The notes under the pieces: model-generated | Told to the model about the DNA's origin: nothing | The model's input: the letters and a program-made list of their open reading frames with translations, nothing else | Databases searched by the model: none | In this document: in pieces, positions 8,325 through 16,200 of the stretch | Numbering within the stretch: position 1 is the first letter of the stretch | Layout of the letters: every line of letters begins with the position of its first letter | Made by a program: the position numbers and the translations under genes | Origin: Actinomycetota bacterium | GTDB taxonomy: Bacteria > Actinomycetota > Actinomycetes > Nanopelagicales > Nanopelagicaceae | Reading direction: 5' to 3' | Assembly: GCA_947377725.1 (NCBI GenBank) | Contig: CANCGX010000018.1 | Coordinates: forward strand, 1 to 18,276 | Length of the DNA stretch: 18,276 bases

Positions 8325-8732
8325 GTGAGCGCTCGTCGTAAAGCTAGAAAAAGAGCTCTAGATTTCCTCTATGAAGCAGATATGCGTAAAGCAGATGCAC
8401 TATCTCTTTACTCCTCACGCCCTGCGGATGAACTCTCCGAAGGTGAGTATGTGAAGGTTGTTCTTGAAGGCGTGGCCGCGCATATAGAGAAGATTGATGA
8501 ACTTATTGTTACGTATGCCCAAGGGTGGGATCTGGATCGAATGCCATCAATAGATCGAAACCTACTGAGAATAGCGCTCTTTGAAATACTCTGGTCTGAA
8601 GAATTAGACGACAAGATTGCCGTTTCGGAAGCTGTCTCACTTGCAAAAGAATTATCAACGGATGAGTCTTCGGGTTATATCAATGGAGTCTTGGGTCGCG
8701 TAATTGCTCTCAAGCCTTCTTTGGGTTTATAA
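8325..8732 (+). CDS. nusB: Transcription antitermination factor NusB
   Basis: All-helical factor that binds boxA RNA with NusE (S10) and promotes rRNA antitermination. The 135 residues are typical. Visible: an Arg-rich N-terminus SARRKARKRALDFLYEAD (2-19), GWDLDRMPSIDRNLLRIALFE (67-87) and the C-terminal SEAVSLAKELS (101-111) with YINGVLGRV (118-126). The start is GTG at 8325, chosen because the conserved Arg-rich segment begins there and AAGG lies at 8314-8317. The last 23 nt (8710-8732) overlap the end of the reverse-strand bldD-like gene, leaving no room for an intergenic terminator. Confidence 0.95.
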   Translation: MSARRKARKRALDFLYEADMRKADALSLYSSRPADELSEGEYVKVVLEGVAAHIEKIDELIVTYAQGWDLDRMPSIDRNLLRIALFEILWSEELDDKIAVSEAVSLAKELSTDESSGYINGVLGRVIALKPSLGL

Positions 8733-9297
8733 AAAGTAGTCCGTAAGCTTGCAGGCCAGCCTCAAGTTGGTTTGCAGGAATGTGCATGGCAGCCGATAGT
8801 GCGAGAGAGTCTGACGCGCGAACCGAAAGTATTTCGCCATTCCAATCTCGTCGAGTTGATGTTATGGCTGAAATAAATCTTTGCAGAGCTGAAAGAGATG
8901 GTTCCTGGCTAGATTTAACCTTTCGAATGTCGAATGTGAGTCGATCAGCCTTCACTTCGTAAGGTTGGGTGATTCCAAGCAATTCATCTAGAGGGACTTT
9001 ATAAAAAGCTGCAAGAGCTATGGCTTTGTTTAGGGAAAGCGCGCGGTCGCACCGTTCATAGGATCCGATTACTACAGCTTTCCATTTTCCGTTAGAGGCG
9101 CTTTCGACATCCTTGAGTGTCCAGCCTTTGCTTTTACGTATCCGTCTCATGGAGGCAGCAAGGGATTCGATACTGGGGGAGTCGTCTAATTCAAGCTCCT
9201 GGTTGTACTTCCTTGCGCTTTCGGTATTTCCTGTTGTGTAGGTCATGTTTTTCATAACCAAACCGTAGAGAACTTGTGCCGATTCCGCTTTTTTCAT
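8710..9297 (-). CDS. bldD: BldD-family transcriptional regulator with intact c-di-GMP-binding signature
   Basis: DNA-binding regulator homologous to Streptomyces BldD. It has 195 residues: an N-terminal extension (about 1-42), a helix-turn-helix domain (about 43-108) with WKAVVIGSYERCDRAL (72-87), which closely matches BldD WKAVVVGSYERGDRA, and a C-terminal domain. That domain holds Arg149-Arg150-Asp151, eight residues, then Arg160-Ala-Ser-Asp163, fitting the RXD-X8-RXXD signature that binds tetrameric cyclic di-GMP in BldD (Streptomyces RGD and RQDD). The location between nusB and pyrR is the conserved actinobacterial bldD site. The start is uncertain: Met1 (9297), Met15 (9255) and Met18 (9246) are all possible and none has a clear Shine-Dalgarno. 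It is the only reverse-strand gene here. What it controls is unknown; sporulation is unlikely in a streamlined organism. Confidence 0.9.
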   Translation of the reverse strand: MKKAESAQVLYGLVMKNMTYTTGNTESARKYNQELELDDSPSIESLAASMRRIRKSKGWTLKDVESASNGKWKAVVIGSYERCDRALSLNKAIALAAFYKVPLDELLGITQPYEVKADRLTFDIRKVKSSQEPSLSALQRFISAITSTRRDWNGEILSVRASDSLALSAAMHIPANQLEAGLQAYGLLFINPKKA

Positions 9298-9325
9298 CCA
9301 CAGGTGGTATTTTTCTCCCCGTAAG

Positions 9326-9345
9326 CCTTTAACACCCTTTAACGA
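9326..9345. repeat. Tandem 10-nt direct repeat (CCTTTAAC core)
   Basis: CCTTTAAC occurs at 9326-9333 and again at 9336-9343, so the two copies sit exactly 10 nt apart, close to one helical turn. They lie in the divergent bldD-pyrR region just upstream of, and touching, the PyrR hairpin. Spacing of this kind suits cooperative binding of a dimeric regulator, but it could also be chance or part of a promoter. TAACAC at 9330-9335 fits one half of the published BldD box (TNACNC), while the second half matches poorly. Confidence 0.5.
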
Positions 9346-9364
9346 TCCGTCCTGTGAGGCGGCG
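9343..9364 (+). promoter_or_regulatory. PyrR-binding RNA hairpin in the pyr operon leader
   Basis: The sequence 9348-9361, CGTCCTGTGAGGCG, fits the PyrR recognition consensus ARUCCNGNGAGGYU at every position except the outermost pair, where A-U is replaced by C-G, a compensatory change that keeps the pairing. The stem is 9347-9351 with 9358-9362 (five pairs, one of them U-G), and the loop is CUGUGA (9352-9357), fitting CNGNGA. A two-base 5' bulge (9345-9346) and two more pairs (9343-9344 with 9363-9364) extend it, resembling the internal bulge of Bacillus PyrR sites. The hairpin ends directly against the AAGGAG ribosome-binding site (9365-9370) of pyrR. No terminator hairpin follows, so PyrR bound to UMP/UTP would most likely block translation, as described in Mycobacterium smegmatis. 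Confidence 0.85.
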
Positions 9365-9375
9365 AAGGAGCTTAG

Positions 9376-9900
9376 ATGAGCGCTATCTTGGAGTCGGCCG
9401 ACATTGTTCGTGCCTTAAAACGCATCTCCCACGAAATAATTGAAAAAAATCAAGGGTTGGATTCTGTCGTCCTTTTAGGGATTCCTACGCGAGGAGCGTA
9501 CTTAGCTCATAGAATCGCAGCCATTCTGAAAGAGCTTGGTAGCGACGTTCCTGTCGGAACTTTGGATATCACTATGCATCGTGATGATTTGAGGATGCGC
9601 CCACCAAGGCCCCTTCTCCCAACGGTGATGCCCATTGGCGGAATTGAAGGCAAAGATGTCGTGTTGGTTGACGACGTTCTCTTCTCCGGGCGCACAATCA
9701 GGGCAGCACTAGACGCACTAGGAGAACTAGGCCGACCTAAAACTGTTCAGTTAGCAGTCTTGGTTGATCGCGGCCACCGTGAACTTCCTATTCGTGCCGA
9801 TTATGTTGGAAAGAATTTGCCAACGTCTGCAAAGGAATCTGTCAAAGTTTCTTTAATGGAAATCGATAACATCGATAGCGTTGAAATCGTAGGCGCATGA
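9376..9900 (+). CDS. pyrR: Bifunctional pyr operon RNA-binding regulator / uracil phosphoribosyltransferase PyrR
   Basis: Binds pyr leader RNA in response to UMP/UTP and may also make UMP from uracil and PRPP. The 174 residues are full length. Visible: LGIPTRGAYLAHRIA (34-48), LDITMHRDDL (63-72), the PRPP loop VLVDDVLFSGRT (96-107), LVDRGHRELPIRADYVGKN (129-147) and the C-terminal VKVSLMEID. The start is firm: AAGGAG at 9365-9370 lies five bases before the ATG. It is the first gene of the pyr operon and is ATGA-coupled to pyrB. Its leader carries a matching RNA site, which implies autoregulation of the entire operon. Confidence 0.96.
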   Translation: MSAILESADIVRALKRISHEIIEKNQGLDSVVLLGIPTRGAYLAHRIAAILKELGSDVPVGTLDITMHRDDLRMRPPRPLLPTVMPIGGIEGKDVVLVDDVLFSGRTIRAALDALGELGRPKTVQLAVLVDRGHRELPIRADYVGKNLPTSAKESVKVSLMEIDNIDSVEIVGA

Positions 9901-10850
9901 TGAAAAATCAACTTTTATCTATAAATGACCTTTCACACTCAGATGTTTTATCAATTCTCTCAACCGCTGCAGAGCTTGAAAAAATTACTGATGGGCCGAC
10001 GAAGAAACTTCCGACTCTTCGCGGACGCACTGTAGTTAATCTATTTTTTGAAGATTCAACCCGAACAAGAATCTCTTTTGAAACTGCGGCAAAAAGATTA
10101 TCCGCCGACGTAATCAATTTTTCTGCAAAAGGTTCAAGCGTTAGCAAAGGCGAAAGTCTGAAAGATACTGCTCAAACTTTGCAAGCCATGGGAGCGGATG
10201 CGGTCGTAATTCGACATGGCTCTTCGGGCGCGGCTCAAAGGCTAGCCGACTCAGGTTGGATAAGTGCAACTGTTATCAACGCTGGTGATGGCACGCATGA
10301 ACATCCGACACAAGCACTCCTTGACGCGTTTACCATCTCGAAGAGATTTCCAGATCGTAAAGGAGATCTCACTGGCCTCAAAGTTGCCATCGTGGGAGAT
10401 ATTTTGCACTCTCGCGTTGCTCGTTCTAACGTTCTTTTACTTACCAAGTTAGGTGCACACGTCACGCTCATTGCTCCGCCAACGCTTCTCCCGGTCGGCG
10501 TAGAGAGTTGGCCAGTTGATGTTACTTACAACATGGATGAGTCTTTGGAATTATTCGATGTTGTAATGATGCTGAGAATACAGCTCGAGAGAATGACTAA
10601 TTTCTTCATCCCGAGTGAAAGAGAGTATTCACGTCGTTACGGCTTGAATGAGGATCGTCTTCGCAGAATGAAAACTGACGCAATCGTCATGCACCCTGGT
10701 CCGATGAATCGCGGCTTAGAGATCTCAGCATCTTCGGCAGACTCAGGGCGCTCTGTAATCGTCGATCAGGTTGGAAATGGCGTATTGACTCGTATGGCAG
10801 TTCTTTATCTCTTACTTGGTGGCGTAGCTTTAACGGAGGATGCTAAATGA
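9897..10850 (+). CDS. pyrB: Aspartate carbamoyltransferase, catalytic subunit
   Basis: Joins carbamoyl phosphate and aspartate to N-carbamoyl-aspartate. The 317 residues are full length. Visible: the carbamoyl-phosphate loop FFEDSTRTR (50-58), the 80s loop SVSKGESLKDT (81-91), HEHPTQALLDAF (134-145), GDILHSRVARSN (167-178), MMLRIQLER (224-232) and MHPGPMNRG (265-273). No PyrI regulatory subunit gene is adjacent, as expected in actinobacteria. ATG at 9897 overlaps the pyrR stop (ATGA); a second ATG at 9900 is directly in frame and cannot be excluded. The 3' end is ATGA-coupled to pyrC. Confidence 0.97.
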   Translation: MMKNQLLSINDLSHSDVLSILSTAAELEKITDGPTKKLPTLRGRTVVNLFFEDSTRTRISFETAAKRLSADVINFSAKGSSVSKGESLKDTAQTLQAMGADAVVIRHGSSGAAQRLADSGWISATVINAGDGTHEHPTQALLDAFTISKRFPDRKGDLTGLKVAIVGDILHSRVARSNVLLLTKLGAHVTLIAPPTLLPVGVESWPVDVTYNMDESLELFDVVMMLRIQLERMTNFFIPSEREYSRRYGLNEDRLRRMKTDAIVMHPGPMNRGLEISASSADSGRSVIVDQVGNGVLTRMAVLYLLLGGVALTEDAK

Positions 10851-12136
10851 TTTATACACTTTCAAATCTTCAGATGAGCGATGGATCTCAAGTAAATATT
10901 GTTGTTGAAGACTCGCGCATTACGTCTGTCGGCTCACACGTGGAAGGCGACGTTGTTGATTGCAGCGGATTGTTAGTCTTGCCAGGTCTTGTGGACTTGC
11001 ACACCCATCTTCGTGAGCCAGGTAAAGAGGATTCAGAAACTGTATTAACAGGATCGCGTGCTGCAGCAAAAGGTGGCTTTACTGCTGTCTCGGCTATGGC
11101 AAACACATCTCCGGTGGCAGATACTGCAGGAGTGGTGGAGCAAGTTTTTCGCCTTGGTAAAGAAGCTGGACTATGCGAAGTTTTCCCTATTGGCGCAGTC
11201 ACGGTAGGGCTAGCAGGAGAGCGAATTGCTGAACTTGGTGCCATGGCAGATTCGGCCGCACACGTACGCATCTTTAGCGATGATGGTAAATGTGTCAGCG
11301 ACCCGCTTGTTATGCGTCGTGCACTTGAATATGTGAAATCTTTTGGTGGAGTAATCGCTCAGCACGCTCAAGACCCTCGCTTGACCGAAGGCGCTCAGAT
11401 GAACGAGGGTGAAGTTTCTTCGAGACTCGGTTTGATGGGATGGCCTGCAGTTGCAGAGGAAGCAATCATCGCCCGAGACATTCTCCTTGCAGATCATGTA
11501 AAGAGCCGTTTACATATTTGTCACCTCACAACTAAGGGTGGAGTTGAGTTAGTACGATGGGCCAAATCACAGGGTATAGATGTGACTGCTGAGGTAACTC
11601 CGCATCACCTACTACTGACTGATGATTTAGTAGAAAGCTATGACCCAATATATAAAGTTAATCCACCTCTCCGAACAAATGCAGATGTAGAAGCATTGCG
11701 AGCTGGCCTCGCAGATGGCACGATTGATATCGTCGCAACCGATCATGCTCCGCACCCAACTGAAGATAAAGAATGTGAGTGGAGCGCAGCTGCATTTGGA
11801 ATGCTCGGATTGGAAACCGCTCTAGGAATAGTTGTGAAAACTATGGTTCACTCCGGTCTTCTCAACTGGGGGAGAGTTGCCGAAGTCATGTCGATCAACC
11901 CTGCGAAAATCGGAGGTTATTCTCGACAAGGACAACCTATAACCCCAGGTTCAACTGCAAATCTTGTAATAGTGAATCCGGCCGAAGAGTGGATTGTGGA
12001 CCGTGATCAATTAGCCTCTAAGAGTCGCAACACTCCGTTCCATGGAATTTCTCTGCCGGCTAGGGTAGTCCACACAATCTTTGAGGGAGTTTTTGTCGTG
12101 AAAGACTATGCATTGACTGGAATGAAACATGAGTAA
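10847..12136 (+). CDS. pyrC: Dihydroorotase, type I
   Basis: Zinc amidohydrolase that cyclises N-carbamoyl-aspartate to dihydroorotate. The 429 residues fit the type I (long) bacterial class. Visible: VDLHTHLREPG (49-59) with metal ligands His52 and His54, SDDG (144-147) with the likely bridging Asp146, QHAQD with His173, HICHL with His226, VTPHHL (250-255), YKVNPPLR (269-276) and the catalytic ATDHAPH (297-303) with Asp299. The start is ATGA-coupled to pyrB and has a strong GGAGGA site (10835-10840). It overlaps carA by 8 nt; the small membrane-protein gene that sits between pyrC and carA in mycobacteria (Rv1382 in M. tuberculosis) is absent. Confidence 0.97.
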   Translation: MIYTLSNLQMSDGSQVNIVVEDSRITSVGSHVEGDVVDCSGLLVLPGLVDLHTHLREPGKEDSETVLTGSRAAAKGGFTAVSAMANTSPVADTAGVVEQVFRLGKEAGLCEVFPIGAVTVGLAGERIAELGAMADSAAHVRIFSDDGKCVSDPLVMRRALEYVKSFGGVIAQHAQDPRLTEGAQMNEGEVSSRLGLMGWPAVAEEAIIARDILLADHVKSRLHICHLTTKGGVELVRWAKSQGIDVTAEVTPHHLLLTDDLVESYDPIYKVNPPLRTNADVEALRAGLADGTIDIVATDHAPHPTEDKECEWSAAAFGMLGLETALGIVVKTMVHSGLLNWGRVAEVMSINPAKIGGYSRQGQPITPGSTANLVIVNPAEEWIVDRDQLASKSRNTPFHGISLPARVVHTIFEGVFVVKDYALTGMKHE

Positions 12137-13259
12137 AGCATTTCTTGTCCTTGATGATGGCGCTATCTTCGAAGGTGAGTCTTGGGCGTGCGTGGGTGAA
12201 ACTTTCGGTGAAGCGGTGTTTACAACGGGCATGACTGGATATCAAGAAACCCTCACGGATCCTTCCTATCATAAGCAAATTGTCATAATGACGGCGCCCC
12301 ATATTGGAAATACGGGCATGAATTCTGAAGATGAAGAGTCGAAGAAGATTTGGGTCTCTGGTTTTGTTGTACGCAATCCATCTCCTCGAGTGAGTAATTG
12401 GAGAGCGGAAACCTCCCTGGAAGACTCCCTTATCGATGCAGGAGTTGTTGGTATTCAAGGAGTTGATACCCGTGCAATCACTCGTCATTTGAGAAACCGA
12501 GGGGCAATGCGCGTCGGAATCTTTTCTGGCGAAGAGTTATCGCGTGAAGAGATGGTTGTAAAGGTGCGACAAGCACCCGCTATGAGTGGAGCTTTCCTGG
12601 CAGATGACGTATCTACTCAAGAGGTTTACGTGGTCCCAGTGCCAGAAGGTACCGAGAAGAGATTCACGGTTGCAGCGATTGATCTCGGAATTAAATCAGC
12701 CACTCCACGACATATGGCCGATCGCGGAATCGAAGTCCATGTCTTTCCCGTCTCTGCGACGAAGGAAGAGATTCTTTCAATCAACCCGGATGGCGTATTT
12801 CTATCAAATGGTCCCGGAGACCCAGCGACCATGGATGCAATCGTTGAACTGGTGCGCGAATTTCTCAATGACTCAATGCCGCTTTTTGGAATTTGCTTTG
12901 GACATCAGATATTAGGACGTGCACTCGGATTTGAAACTTACAAGTTGCCTTTTGGACATAGAGGAATCAACCAACCCGTCAAGAATCTCCGCGATGGAAC
13001 AGTCGAAATAACGTCACATAACCATGGCTTCGCGGTCTCAGCGCCAATTGATGCGAATTTCACCACGGTTTTTGGAGCTGGCTTTGTCTCTCACATTGGT
13101 CTCAACGACAATGTCGTTGAAGGACTCGAACTCTTGGAGAGACCAGCGTTTAGCGTTCAATATCACCCAGAATCAGCAGCTGGACCCCATGACGCTTCTT
13201 ACCTTTTCGACCGGTTTGTAGACATGATGGCAAAATCGAAAGTTGGTCATAATGCCTAA
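12129..13259 (+). CDS. carA: Carbamoyl-phosphate synthase, small (glutaminase) subunit
   Basis: Hydrolyses glutamine and channels ammonia to CarB for carbamoyl phosphate. The 376 residues are full length: an N-terminal CPSase small-chain domain (about 1-145, with FTTGMTGYQETLTDPSY at 31-47) and a class I glutamine amidotransferase domain (about 178-370). The catalytic triad is Cys256 in GICFGHQ, then His346 and Glu348 in YHPES. The oxyanion region reads LSNGPGDP (225-232), and SHNHGF (296-301) is present. Its start lies 8 nt inside pyrC, and its end overlaps carB by another 8 nt. Confidence 0.98.
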   Translation: MSKAFLVLDDGAIFEGESWACVGETFGEAVFTTGMTGYQETLTDPSYHKQIVIMTAPHIGNTGMNSEDEESKKIWVSGFVVRNPSPRVSNWRAETSLEDSLIDAGVVGIQGVDTRAITRHLRNRGAMRVGIFSGEELSREEMVVKVRQAPAMSGAFLADDVSTQEVYVVPVPEGTEKRFTVAAIDLGIKSATPRHMADRGIEVHVFPVSATKEEILSINPDGVFLSNGPGDPATMDAIVELVREFLNDSMPLFGICFGHQILGRALGFETYKLPFGHRGINQPVKNLRDGTVEITSHNHGFAVSAPIDANFTTVFGAGFVSHIGLNDNVVEGLELLERPAFSVQYHPESAAGPHDASYLFDRFVDMMAKSKVGHNA

Positions 13260-16200
13260 AGATCCTTCTATAAAAAGCGTTCTCGTTATCGGAAGCGGGC
13301 CAATCGTTATTGGTCAGGCATGTGAATTCGACTATTCCGGAACCCAGGCATGCCGCGTTCTTCGCGAAGAAGGTGTTCGTGTAGTACTCATAAATTCAAA
13401 TCCTGCAACAATTATGACTGACCCTGAGTTCGCCGATGCAACATATATCGAACCCATTACAACAGAGATAATTGAGAAAATCATTGCTAAAGAGAAGCCG
13501 GATGCAGTGCTGGCAACTCTTGGTGGGCAAACAGCTTTGAATGCAGCTATGTTGCTTGATGAGCAAGGGATTTTTGAAAAGTACGGAACAAAGTTGATTG
13601 GCGCAGACATTCCAGCAATTAAACGCGGGGAAGATCGTGACATTTTCAAGCAGATTGTTGCCAAGGTTGGTGGCGAGTCTGCGCGATCTGCAATTTGTCA
13701 CTCTTTAGATGATTGTTATAAAGCAGTAGGGGAATTGAGCTATCCCGTTGTTGTTAGACCTTCTTTCACAATGGGCGGACTAGGTTCTGGTATCGCATTT
13801 AATAAGGATGAATTGGATCTCATCGCTGGCGCTGGATTACGTCACAGTCCGACAACCGAAGTACTCCTCGAAGAGTCAATTCTTGGCTGGAAAGAGTATG
13901 AGCTAGAAGTAATGCGTGACCACAAGGACAACGTAGTAATTGTCTGCTCGATCGAGAATATTGATCCGATGGGTGTCCACACCGGTGATTCCATCACCGT
14001 TGCTCCAGCGCTGACTCTGACAGATGTCGAATATCAACGACTACGTGACCTTTCGATCGACATTATCCGCGAAGTTGGTGTTGCTACAGGAGGCTGCAAT
14101 ATTCAATTTGCGGTCAATCCGGAAAATGGTCGAATAATTGTTATTGAAATGAATCCTCGAGTTTCGCGTTCGTCAGCCCTTGCATCTAAAGCAACAGGAT
14201 TTCCGATTGCAAAGATTGCCACCAAGCTTGCTATTGGATACAGCTTGGATGAGATTCAAAATGATATTACGCAAAGCACTCCAGCATCATTCGAACCAAC
14301 TCTCGACTATATAGTCGTCAAAGTTCCGCGATTCGCTTTTGAGAAATTTCCAGAGGCAGACCCACGACTTACTACGACAATGAAATCCGTTGGTGAAGCG
14401 ATGGCTATCGGGAGAAGTTTCCCAGAAGCGCTACAAAAAGCTTTGCGGTCAGTCGAGAAAAAAGGTACATCTTTCACGTGGAAACCTTCTGCCCTGTCGC
14501 GTGAAGAACTCAGCTCCGCTGTTCAGATTCCAACCGAATTTCGCCTACAACAAGTGCAGCAATTGCTCGCACTCGGTGCCAGCGTCGAGGAAGTTCATCA
14601 ATTAACGAAAATTGATCCTTGGTTCCTCCATCAGATTCAACTTATTAATGAGATGGCTCAAGAGATTCGAGAGGTATCCGATCTCAATTCCGTTGTTCTA
14701 ACTAAAGCAAAGCGGATGGGTTTTTCAGATGTGCAAATATCTGAATTGCGGGATTTGCCAGAAAATGAAATATGGGCAACACGTCATCGTTTAGGGGTTG
14801 TACCTGTCTTCAAGACCGTTGACACGTGCGCCGCCGAGTTTGAAGCACATACGCCGTACCATTACTCGAGTTATGATTTGGAAAGTGAAGTAATTTCACG
14901 TACAAAGCCGGCGGTTATCATCTTGGGTAGTGGGCCCAACCGAATAGGCCAAGGAGTTGAATTCGATTATTCGTGTGTACATGCTGCTTTTGCACTTAAA
15001 GCCGCAGGTTATGAAACCATAATGATCAACTGCAATCCTGAAACTGTCTCAACGGACTATGACACGTCAGATCGTCTTTACTTCGAGCCGCTAACGCTCG
15101 AAGATGTACTCGAAGTCATTGCCGCGGAAACCGCAGCTGGACCTGTCTTGGGCGTAATTGCGCAATTGGGTGGTCAGACACCTCTTGGCCTTGCTCGCGG
15201 ATTAATGGAGGCCGGTGTCACCATTCTTGGAACAAGCCCAGATGCGATTGATCTTGCAGAAGATAGAGGACAGTTTGGAAAAGTCCTTGATGACGCAAAA
15301 TTAGTTGCACCGAAATATGGGATGGCGCGATCATATGAGGAAGCGCTAACGATTGCCCATGACATTAGTTATCCCGTTCTCGTACGACCATCCTTCGTAC
15401 TAGGTGGACGAGGTATGGAAATTGTTTACGATGATGAATCTTTGCGTGGATTTATTGAGCGAGCTACAGAGATCACTCCAAATCACCCAGTTCTCATAGA
15501 CCGTTTTCTCGATGATGCAATCGAAATCGATGTAGATGCTCTTTACGATGGGAATGAACTTTTCTTAGCGGGAGTGATGGAACATATCGAAGAAGCAGGG
15601 ATTCACTCTGGTGACTCAGCATGTGTACTTCCCAGTGCTTCACTCAACGTAGAGATGCAAACTCAGATTCGAGAGGCAACTGCAAAGATTGCATCCGGAG
15701 TTGGAGTGCGCGGTCTGATTAATATCCAATTTGCTATCACTCGAACAGATCCAGGTCAGACAGGTACGTTGTATGTTCTGGAGGCAAATCCACGAGCATC
15801 TCGAACAGTGCCATTCGTGAGTAAAGCAACTGGAAATGCGCTTGCTAAAGCAGCAGCACTTATCTCAGTTGGGCGATCTATCTCAGAATTGCGACGCGAT
15901 GGAGTATTGCCAACATCCGGAGATGGAGTCGCAAACGGAATCTCTGTCAAAGAGGCTGTCTTGCCATGGAATAGATTCCGACGCATAGATGGCACTGGTG
16001 TTGATTCAGTACTTGGACCGGAAATGCGTTCAACTGGTGAAGTGATGGGAATTGCCGACACGTTCGGAGAAGCCTATGCAAAGAGTCAGAGCGCTGCTTT
16101 TGGAGCTCTTCCTCAAAGTGGAAACGTCTTCTTGTCGCTAAGTGAGCGCGATAAAGAAGGGTCAATCGAGCCAGCTCGAGCATTGGTTGAGCTCGGATTC

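Larger units (their letters stand above)
9298..9375. promoter_or_regulatory. Divergent control region between bldD and pyrR
   Basis: This 78-nt region separates two divergent genes and must hold, or overlap, promoters for both. I cannot assign convincing -35/-10 pairs on either strand; TTTAAC at 9328-9333 is the best forward -10 candidate. The right half carries a 10-nt tandem repeat and a PyrR-binding hairpin, listed separately. On the reverse strand GGGGAG (9320-9315) lies 17 nt before Met1 of bldD, too far for a normal ribosome-binding site. Confidence 0.6.

Noticed and set aside
9311..9364. Classical Bacillus-type attenuator (antiterminator/terminator) before pyrR
   Set aside because: Only one hairpin is visible, and no GC-rich stem followed by a T-run lies between it and the pyrR start, so translational control fits better.
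13243..13251. TTG start for carB three codons upstream
   Set aside because: The ATG at 13252 matches the family N-terminus (MPK) and gives an 8-nt overlap with carA, the same size as the pyrC/carA overlap.
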